From Bacteroidia bacterium (GTDB taxonomy: Bacteria > Bacteroidota > Bacteroidia > Bacteroidales > VadinHA17), in contig JAPLEC010000091.1 in assembly GCA_026391515.1 (NCBI GenBank), forward strand, positions 1 through 6,624: DNA of 6,624 nucleotides, read 5' to 3'. Under the pieces are notes generated by a model. The model was not told where the DNA came from and did not search any database. It saw only the letters and a program-made list of their open reading frames with translations. Shown here in pieces: positions 1 to 4,302 of this stretch. Within the stretch, counting starts at the first letter, position 1. Each line of letters begins with the position of its first letter. The position numbers and the translations under genes are program-made.

Positions 1-25
1 TTAAAAGCAAAACCTCTGTTAACAT
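1..25 (-). CDS. 5' end of a minus-strand gene, cut by the window edge
   Basis: On the minus strand an ATG at 25-23 opens a frame reading M-L-T-E-V-L-L-L up to the window edge. It is preceded by a near-perfect ribosome binding site, AAGGAGG at 37-31, with 5 bases between it and the ATG. Only eight codons are visible, so no product can be named. The strength of the binding site is the main reason to call it. The gene would be divergent from everything up to the protease. A possible minus-strand promoter lies near 85-50 (TTGAAA and TAAAAT, 15-base spacing), but the spacing is poor. Confidence 0.45.
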
Positions 26-229
26 TCCCACCTCCTTTAATTATGGCTCAAATTAATTTTAACATATTAACCCTTTTTTCAAATTGGTCACCTTTCGAAT
101 AGTTTTGTGTGAATCTTTCAAGGATTATAATAAAAGTATGATGGATTTTAATGAAAGACAAGTGAGGCTTTTCTACAGATTGCTTAATCACAAGGGAGAG
201 ACACAGAACTCAGATTCATTAAACGAGGA

Positions 230-430
230 ATGTACCTCACATTTAAAGTTGTTAAAAGCGAAGAGGATTTTGAAAAACAAATTGAAAAAAGATTTGAAGA
301 AAAATTCAAAGAAGCTTGGAAAGAAGCCGTTAAAATTTGTAAAAGTCATGATAAAGGAGTGTTATTATCTCAAAGATATTTCTACGAGGCAATATACAAA
401 CCACTAAGGGACGAACTTGCAAACAAGTGA
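230..430 (+). CDS. Small hypothetical protein, possibly the 3' part of a frameshifted gene
   Basis: This is a 66-residue ORF, very rich in Lys and Glu and probably largely helical (region EEDFEKQIEKRFEEKF), with no signal peptide or recognised motif. A GAGGA lies directly before the ATG, too close for a normal binding site. The frame is open without a start back to 188. The frame just upstream (ATG at 138, a TATAAT box at 126-131) reads MMDFNERQVRLFYRLLNHKGET. It would join this ORF as ...KGET-ELRFIKRG... if two bases were removed from the ACAC at about 201-204. This may therefore be the remnant of one gene of about 96 codons spanning 138-430. The composite beginning faintly recalls N-termini of mobile-element primase-like proteins, but that is only an impression. 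Function unknown. Confidence 0.4.
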   Translation: MYLTFKVVKSEEDFEKQIEKRFEEKFKEAWKEAVKICKSHDKGVLLSQRYFYEAIYKPLRDELANK

Positions 431-605
431 AGTGAACTCATTTCCCTAAAATAAATATAGAAATTTGCCAAAAATCATTCCATAAAATCTTAAAATGAAA
501 ATAAAATTATTTTGAAAAAATCTTGAATTTTTCCAAAATTACTAAAAACCATCTTAAATTGAAATGTTTATGAAAATTAAATCTGCTTTTTACTTTTTTT
601 CCCTA
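431..605. other. AT-rich non-coding spacer
   Basis: No credible ORF is present on either strand. The only structure seen is an imperfect hairpin at 509-539 (ATTTTG pairing with CAAAAT, plus an A-run facing a T-run). It is built almost only of A-T pairs and lacks a clean U-tract, so it is at best a weak terminator for the small ORF upstream. Confidence 0.5.
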
Positions 606-633
606 TTGACAAACTAGAAAATATAGTTAAAAT
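606..633 (+). promoter_or_regulatory. Sigma-A type promoter of the surface-protein gene
   Basis: A perfect -35 TTGACA at 606-611 is separated by 16 bases from TAAAAT at 628-633. Transcription would start near 640, about 10 bases before the c-di-GMP aptamer. The protease promoter has the same layout. Confidence 0.7.
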
Positions 634-648
634 TCACTCAGGGTTATT

Positions 649-723
649 AAGGGAAAGCTTAGAAGTCTGGATAAAATTTGGTTGCCTTATTCCAGATGGA
701 GCGAATGGCAAAACCGGTCTCTT
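649..723 (+). promoter_or_regulatory. c-di-GMP-II riboswitch aptamer upstream of the surface protein
   Basis: P1 pairs AAGGGA (649-654) with TCTCTT (718-723). P2 pairs TCTGGA-TAA (666-674) with TTA-T-TCCAGA (687-696), leaving one bulged T. The P2 loop holds TTTGG then TTGCC (682-686), which pairs as a pseudoknot with GGCAA (707-711). The conserved AACCGG follows at 712-717. GAGCGAATGG before the pseudoknot strand and the joining segment AAGCTTAGAAG match the equivalent parts of the two aptamers near 4020-4227. The type II c-di-GMP class is known for TTGGG, a loop pseudoknot and GCAACCG in this order. Eight T residues (722-729) follow directly. Farther on, CCCTC (731-735) can pair with GAGGG (741-745) and cover the binding site of the next gene. 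The direction of control is not certain. Confidence 0.75.
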
Positions 724-749
724 TTTTTTACCCTCAAAGGGAGGGAATG

Positions 750-2090
750 ATGAAAAAGATGGAGATTACAAAAAGAGGCAGGTGGAAACTTATTGTCCCC
801 AAATTGCTTATTATCTTCTTGTTTCTATTTCAAATTGGTTTTGTTGGAATACCAAAGACAAATGCTGCAACAACTTTAACTGCCACAATAGGATCCTGGA
901 GCACAATAGGGCTTGATAAAACTAAGAGTAATCCAGTTACTGATGGACCGAATGAGTTTTTGGTTCAGGTTCGTGTTACAAATACCGGTTTAGAAGCTGC
1001 AACTGATGTCCTGGCAGATTTTGATTGGACACCTTCAAACACATACATTTATCTTGACCCATATGAGGTAAATCCTAAAAGCATTGGAACAATTAACCCG
1101 GGGCAAACAAAAGATGTTTTCTTCCTTATTAATGTAGAACGAACTATATCAGCATACTACACAAGCGGAAGTTATGATGTAAACATTAGCGGAGGCAACT
1201 TCGTTGCTACTTCAGCATCAGGAGTACTTACAGTTAAAGAGCTTATAAAGGAGAGTAGACACCACATTAATTCAATAACTGCTTCAACAACAACGCCAAC
1301 CTTAGGTCAAACATTTACTATTACAGTTAATGCTAAGACATCCTCTTCCTCGTATCCGAATATAGAGATACCAATAATAGATTATAACCCATCAGTAATT
1401 CAACCTATAGGAGTTACAACAACATGGGATGGTTCAAGTTCAGATAACCTGGTTTTGCATAACGCCGGCGGAAATCCAATGATTGCTACATGGACCTTTA
1501 AAGCTGTAGGAGTCGGCAGTTCCCAGACAGGCTCATTTATTTTTGACCAAACCAATGAAACCTCAGATAATCACCACTACAATGATTATACTAGCGGCCC
1601 AACGATAGTTGTTGCAGGGTACTCAATCTCTGGCATGAAGTTTAATGATCTTAATGGAAATGAAATTAAAGATACGGGAGAGGATGGGTTATCAAACTGG
1701 ACAATATATATTGACGCAAACCAGAATGGAAGCAAAGAACCTGGTGAACAAAGCACAACAACGGGAGGTGGTGGAAGTTATTCATTCACTAATCTATCTC
1801 CTGGAACATATAGAATAAGAGAAGTAGGTCAAAATGGATGGAATCAAACTTGCCCTGCTTCTGGATATTATGATGTAACAATAACAAATACTAACGTAAC
1901 AGGCATTAATTTTGGAAACCAGCAAACCATGCCAGTACTGCATATAACAAAGGGTGATTCTCCTGATCCAGTTCAGGCAGGTGGAACACTCACATACACG
2001 ATAGAGTACTGGAACTCAGGGAATGCTGATGCAACAGGTGTTGTGATAACAGAGACATATGATAGCAATGTGCATATGATAGCAATGTGA
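750..2090 (+). CDS. N-terminal segment of the surface protein: signal peptide, Ig-like region, SdrD_B-like domain, first half of a DUF11
   Basis: The segment has 446 residues from the chosen ATG at 750. GGGAGG at 739-744 gives 5-base spacing to 750, but only 2 to the ATG at 747. A TTG farther upstream at 678 lies inside the riboswitch and is not a start. Residues 1-39 form a long signal peptide: basic N-region, hydrophobic core IVPKLLIIFLFLFQIGFVG and a likely cut after KTNA. Residues 40-290 look like beta-sandwich, Ser/Thr/Asn-rich, with phrases such as FLVQVRVTNTGLEAATDV. Residues 291-394 resemble the SdrD_B/Cna-B fold, with Ca-binding-like DLNGNEIKDTGEDGL and DANQNGSKEPGE and the closing NLSPGTYRIREV. 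From residue 395 a DUF11 begins (DPVQAGGTLTYTIEYWNSG). The reading frame then stops at TGA because of the 17-bp duplication. No wall anchor remains in this fragment. Confidence 0.75.
   Translation: MKKMEITKRGRWKLIVPKLLIIFLFLFQIGFVGIPKTNAATTLTATIGSWSTIGLDKTKSNPVTDGPNEFLVQVRVTNTGLEAATDVLADFDWTPSNTYIYLDPYEVNPKSIGTINPGQTKDVFFLINVERTISAYYTSGSYDVNISGGNFVATSASGVLTVKELIKESRHHINSITASTTTPTLGQTFTITVNAKTSSSSYPNIEIPIIDYNPSVIQPIGVTTTWDGSSSDNLVLHNAGGNPMIATWTFKAVGVGSSQTGSFIFDQTNETSDNHHYNDYTSGPTIVVAGYSISGMKFNDLNGNEIKDTGEDGLSNWTIYIDANQNGSKEPGEQSTTTGGGGSYSFTNLSPGTYRIREVGQNGWNQTCPASGYYDVTITNTNVTGINFGNQQTMPVLHITKGDSPDPVQAGGTLTYTIEYWNSGNADATGVVITETYDSNVHMIAM
1932..2072 (+). repeat. 141-bp perfect direct repeat, copy 1 (DUF11 coding)
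   Basis: Identical base for base to 2303-2443, 371 bases downstream. It encodes the first 47 residues of a DUF11 unit (PVLHITKGDSPDPVQAGG...). The spacing is 354 (118 codons) plus the 17-bp duplication, so the unit length would be in frame without the duplication. Complete nucleotide identity suggests recent duplication or gene conversion. Confidence 0.95.
2056..2089 (+). repeat. 17-bp tandem duplication causing a frameshift
   Basis: CATATGATAGCAATGTG occurs twice back to back (2056-2072 and 2073-2089). Because 17 is not a multiple of three, the frame shifts and hits TGA at 2088-2090. Deleting either copy restores the DUF11 reading into the next frame. The form is typical of slipped-strand or short-repeat duplication. 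Confidence 0.95.
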
Positions 2091-2302
2091 CATTCAGCTC
2101 TGCAGTACCTTCACCTTCTTCAGGTAACAATGTATGGAACATAGGGACTCTTGCTGCTGGTGGCAATCATCATACGATAACAATAACAGTAACTGTTAAA
2201 TCTCCCCTTGCAAATGGAACTGTGATACACAACGTCGTTTCGATAGATTCAACAGAGACAGATCCAGTTGAGGATACAGAGGATACAACAGTAGGTTCTG
2301 CT

Positions 2303-2443
2303 CCAGTACTGCATATAACAAAGGGTGATTCTCCTGATCCAGTTCAGGCAGGTGGAACACTCACATACACGATAGAGTACTGGAACTCAGGGAATGCTGA
2401 TGCAACAGGTGTTGTGATAACAGAGACATATGATAGCAATGTG
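2303..2443 (+). repeat. 141-bp perfect direct repeat, copy 2 (DUF11 coding)
   Basis: Second identical copy of 1932-2072. The sequence diverges at the first base after GATAGCAATGTG, and the reading frame breaks within the following six bases. Confidence 0.95.
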
Positions 2444-2448
2444 TCATA

Positions 2449-3858
2449 TGGACAATAACGGTAACAAATAATGGAACGATCGCCTTAAACAGTCTCAGTA
2501 TTGTTGATATTCTTCCCAATAATATTAGATACACAGGTACAATATCGGTAACCTTAACAGGAACCGGCACCAGGACCTCGATCGTTAACCCTACAATTAA
2601 CAGTACAGGAACGATTTCATGGGGAGTTTGGACACTTTATCCAGGAGATATTTTAGTAATTAGATTCTCTGCTAATGTAACTGCAGCTGCAACTACAGGA
2701 ACCTATATCAATACGAGTTTCTCAACAAGCACTGAGTTTACTACGCCACCAGATACTGCAAGCGTAACCTTAGTCGTTACTCCTCCACCTCCACCTCCTC
2801 CACCTCCACCTCCTCCACCTCCACCTCCACCACCTCCACCTCCTCCACCACCTCCTCCACCTCCACTACCACCTGAAGTTCCAGAATTTACATTTGTAAA
2901 GGAAGGTCCAGCTGAAGCTTATTGGGGTGATACAATCACCTATACTATCAAGTTCACAAATATTGGTGGAGATACAACTAAAGTTGTTGTCATAGATTAC
3001 ATACCAGTTCAAGCAGAATTTGTAGATGCTTCACCGGTATATGACTACGACAAAGATTCAAGAACCGTAACATGGAAATTTGATGAATTTAAAAATGGAG
3101 ACGAGGAAAATCTTTGGTTAAAAGTAACATTAAAGGGTGAATGTGGTGCTGATGCAATAAATAAAGCTACACTTGAAGCAAAAAATCTTGGGGAAATTTT
3201 AGAATCTGAAGTCACAACAAAAATGCTTTGCATCGAAGCTTACCATCAGAATTTCTTCTCGGGTTACCCTGATAAAACATTTAAACCTGAAAGGCCCATT
3301 TCAAGAGCAGAAGTAGCATCATCAGTTGGAAGAGCTTTCTCCAGGCTCAGTGGCTTACAGCCTGTATATCCTTCCACGCCAACATTCAGTGATACCGACA
3401 GCTCGCACTGGGCATATGGAGCAATAGAAGCAATTGCAAAGGCAGGAATTATATTAGGTTATCCGGATGGTACTTTCAAACCTGATCAGAATATAACCAG
3501 AGCCGAATATGTAACAATTGCATGTAAGAGTCTGTTAAGAAGAGGACCCTTCAAAGACGGAGAAATAAACAACCCTTATCCTGATGTTAAACCAATCTAC
3601 TGGGCATATGAATACATAATGGAAGCTTCAATACCTCATGTAGTTGTTAATCCAGAAAGATTTGATGTTCTCATAGTTATACCCAGTAAAAAGATACCGA
3701 TTTATACAGAGGGACCCGATTCAACAATTACAGTACCAAACATAGGGGATATAGTTATAAATGTAATTGTACCAGTTGATGGCTTAACACAAACTGGCGC
3801 AGATCCTGCACCAAGAGAAGTTACTATTAGAATAATTGTTAAGGGAGGACTTCCCTAA
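2449..3858 (+). CDS. C-terminal segment of the surface protein: DUF11 domains, poly-proline linker and SLH anchor
   Basis: The frame is open from about 2449 with no ATG until 3223, so it is not an independent gene start but the 3' part of the upstream gene. It begins WTITVTNNGTIALNSLSIVD, a DUF11-like repeat ending near 2780. Next come 28 prolines, Leu and two more prolines (2782-2874). A further DUF11 follows at about 2884-3200 (GDTITYTIKFTNIGGD). SLH domain 1 lies at about 3223-3340 (GYPDKTFKPERPISRAEVAS). SLH 2 lies at 3385-3537 (FSDTDSSHWAYGAI, GYPDGTFKPDQNITRAEY). A third, degenerate one at about 3570-3650 has YPDVKPIYWAYEYI but lacks the GYPDGTF and TRAE parts. SLH domains bind pyruvylated secondary wall polymer in Gram-positives. 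A tail of about 60 residues without a recognised domain ends in VTIRIIVKGGLP. Confidence 0.75.
   Translation, partial: WTITVTNNGTIALNSLSIVDILPNNIRYTGTISVTLTGTGTRTSIVNPTINSTGTISWGVWTLYPGDILVIRFSANVTAAATTGTYINTSFSTSTEFTTPPDTASVTLVVTPPPPPPPPPPPPPPPPPPPPPPPPPPPPLPPEVPEFTFVKEGPAEAYWGDTITYTIKFTNIGGDTTKVVVIDYIPVQAEFVDASPVYDYDKDSRTVTWKFDEFKNGDEENLWLKVTLKGECGADAINKATLEAKNLGEILESEVTTKMLCIEAYHQNFFSGYPDKTFKPERPISRAEVASSVGRAFSRLSGLQPVYPSTPTFSDTDSSHWAYGAIEAIAKAGIILGYPDGTFKPDQNITRAEYVTIACKSLLRRGPFKDGEINNPYPDVKPIYWAYEYIMEASIPHVVVNPERFDVLIVIPSKKIPIYTEGPDSTITVPNIGDIVINVIVPVDGLTQTGADPAPREVTIRIIVKGGLP
2782..2874 (+). repeat. Poly-proline coding tract (CCT/CCA)
   Basis: There are 31 codons, of which 30 are proline (28 in a row, then Leu, Pro, Pro), made of irregular CCT and CCA triplets. 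It is a rigid or extended linker between the DUF11 stalk and the membrane-proximal DUF11/SLH part. Such triplet tracts can change length by slippage without changing frame. Confidence 0.9.
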
Positions 3859-3882
3859 ACAAAAATTAAATAAGTATTTATT

Positions 3883-3915
3883 AACAGGGGAGGCAAATGC
3901 CTCCCCTGTTTTTTA
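3883..3915 (+). terminator. Intrinsic terminator of the surface-protein gene
   Basis: The stem AACAGGGGAGGC pairs with GCCTCCCCTGTT around a four-base loop (AAAT) and is followed by T-rich TTTTATAG. It starts 24 bases after the stop codon and separates this unit from the protease transcription unit. Confidence 0.92.
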
Positions 3916-3956
3916 TAGAAATTAAAAAATTTTTTAAAAATTCTTCCTTTTACCTC

Positions 3957-3984
3957 TTGACAAAATTTAAAATACTGTTAAAGT
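3957..3984 (+). promoter_or_regulatory. Sigma-A type promoter of the protease leader
   Basis: TTGACA at 3957-3962, 16 bases, then TAAAGT at 3979-3984. Spacing and -10 type match the surface-protein promoter. Transcription would start near 3991, giving a leader of about 310 bases that contains both aptamers. Confidence 0.65.
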
Positions 3985-4019
3985 TATATTGTACCTTTAA
4001 AATTTTATATGAATCGAGT

Positions 4020-4096
4020 ACCAAGAGGCTGAGACCCTCTGGTCCCTATATGGGCGTCATGGGACAGAGGCGAGCTAGTGACGCACCCGGCTTGGT
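4020..4096 (+). promoter_or_regulatory. c-di-GMP-II riboswitch aptamer, tandem copy 1
   Basis: P1 pairs ACCAAG (4020-4025) with CTTGGT (4091-4096), all six pairs matched. P2 pairs CCTCT and GTCCC (4036-4040, 4042-4046) with GGGAC and AGAGG (4061-4070), with G4041 bulged. The P2 loop carries ATGGGCGTCA; its GCGTCA (4054-4059) pairs with TGACGC (4079-4084) as the pseudoknot. The segment after it is ACCCGG instead of the usual AACCGG, so C replaces the second adenine at 4086, in the region that contacts ligand in this class. GAGCTAGTGACGC matches the other copies. A T-run (4096-4102) follows P1 at once. The 12 bases GTACCAAGAGGC (4018-4029) recur exactly at 4149-4160. Confidence 0.85.
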
Positions 4097-4140
4097 TTTT
4101 TTATTTTGCATCAGGCAAAAATCTGGTGTAAAAACCAAGC
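4090..4140 (+). promoter_or_regulatory. Hairpin competing with P1 of aptamer copy 1
   Basis: GCTTGGTTTTT (4090-4100) is fully complementary to AAAAACCAAGC (4130-4140). Inside, CATCAG (4109-4114) pairs with CTGGTG (4123-4128). The outer stem uses the 3' strand of P1 from the first aptamer, so the two structures exclude each other. No U-run follows, so this is not itself a terminator. It may act as an anti-structure that forms when c-di-GMP is absent. Confidence 0.6.
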
Positions 4141-4150
4141 TAAGTAAGGT

Positions 4151-4227
4151 ACCAAGAGGCGTAGAATCCTTGCATCCAATTTGGGCGCCAGGGAGCAAGG
4201 ATGAGCCAGTGGCGCAACCGGCTTAGT
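4151..4227 (+). promoter_or_regulatory. c-di-GMP-II riboswitch aptamer, tandem copy 2
   Basis: P1 pairs ACCAAG (4151-4156) with CTTAGT (4222-4227), with one C-A mismatch. P2 pairs ATCCTTGC (4166-4173) with GCAAGGAT (4195-4202), then an A-A mismatch and three more pairs. The loop has the canonical ATTTGGG, and its GCGCCA (4185-4190) pairs with TGGCGC (4210-4215). Compared with copy 1 the pseudoknot covaries (GCGTCA/TGACGC versus GCGCCA/TGGCGC), which is direct evidence for the pairing. AACCGG (4216-4221) is intact. This copy is the closest of the three to the known clostridial type II sequences. A T-run (4227-4232) follows. Confidence 0.88.
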
Positions 4228-4238
4228 TTTTTATTTAG

Positions 4239-4302
4239 AAAGACTTCTCCTAAAAGCCGTAAGTCCACTGCACGTCGATACGGTGCCCAAAAGGAAGAAG
4301 GG
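4239..4302 (+). promoter_or_regulatory. Likely expression platform covering the protease ribosome binding site
   Basis: Two alternative folds are visible. In one, TTCTCCT (4245-4251) pairs with AGGA(A)GAA (4292-4299), hiding the binding site, with CCGTA (4257-4261) and TACGG (4279-4283) as an inner helix. In the other, GACTT (4242-4246) pairs with AAGTC (4261-4265), GCACGT (4270-4275) pairs with AC-GTGC up to 4286, and the binding site is free. AAGCCG (4254-4259) can also capture CGGCTT (4219-4224) at the 3' end of aptamer copy 2, linking ligand state to the choice. This suggests translational control; the sign is unproven. Confidence 0.45.

Larger units (their letters stand above)
750..3858 (+). 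pseudogene. Frameshifted SLH/DUF11 surface protein (adhesin-like), whole gene
   Basis: The three consecutive frames together encode about 1030 residues. From the N-terminus they are: signal peptide, Ig-like region, SdrD_B-like domain, DUF11-type repeats, proline linker, another DUF11, SLH domains and a short tail. Frame 1 runs from 750 to a TGA at 2088-2090. Frame 2 runs from about 2073 to a TAA at 2456-2458. Frame 3 is open from about 2449 to the TAA at 3856-3858. The first break is a 17-bp tandem duplication (2056-2072 = 2073-2089); removing one copy restores ...ETYDSNV-TFSSAVP.... At the second break one added base would give SY-WTITVTNNG. Frame 2 encodes the rest of the first DUF11 repeat (TFSSAVPSP, VWNIGTLAAG, HTITITVTVKS) and the start of the second. 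A full product would be a wall-bound stalk protein. As written, only a secreted, unanchored N-terminal part is made. Whether the breaks are real, phase-variable or assembly errors is open. Confidence 0.8.

Noticed and set aside
509..539. Hairpin in the AT-rich spacer as a terminator
   Set aside because: It is imperfect, almost all A-T pairs, and lacks a distinct U-tract. Such structures are expected by chance at this base composition.
2056..2092. Programmed ribosomal frameshifting at the first break
   Set aside because: There is no slippery heptamer, and the shift is fully explained by an exact 17-bp duplication.
2361..3233. Minus-strand ORFs at 2361-2570 and 3045-3233
   Set aside because: They are antisense to the DUF11/SLH coding frames, which have clear domain motifs.
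3897..4226. Plus-strand ORF of 109 codons across the protease leader
   Set aside because: It starts within the terminator of the upstream gene and crosses the promoter and both structured aptamers. The protein has no coding-like character, and the RNA structures explain the conservation.
4020..4227. Other riboswitch classes (M-box, guanidine-I, SAM, cobalamin, GEMM/c-di-GMP-I)
   Set aside because: Short stretches look similar, but only the type II c-di-GMP layout (TTGGG loop, loop pseudoknot, then AACCGG and P1) fits all three copies.
4239..4302. Self-cleaving ribozyme or group I intron coupled to the riboswitch, as known for one C. difficile type II element
   Set aside because: No hammerhead or other ribozyme core was recognised, and the space is far too short for a group I intron.
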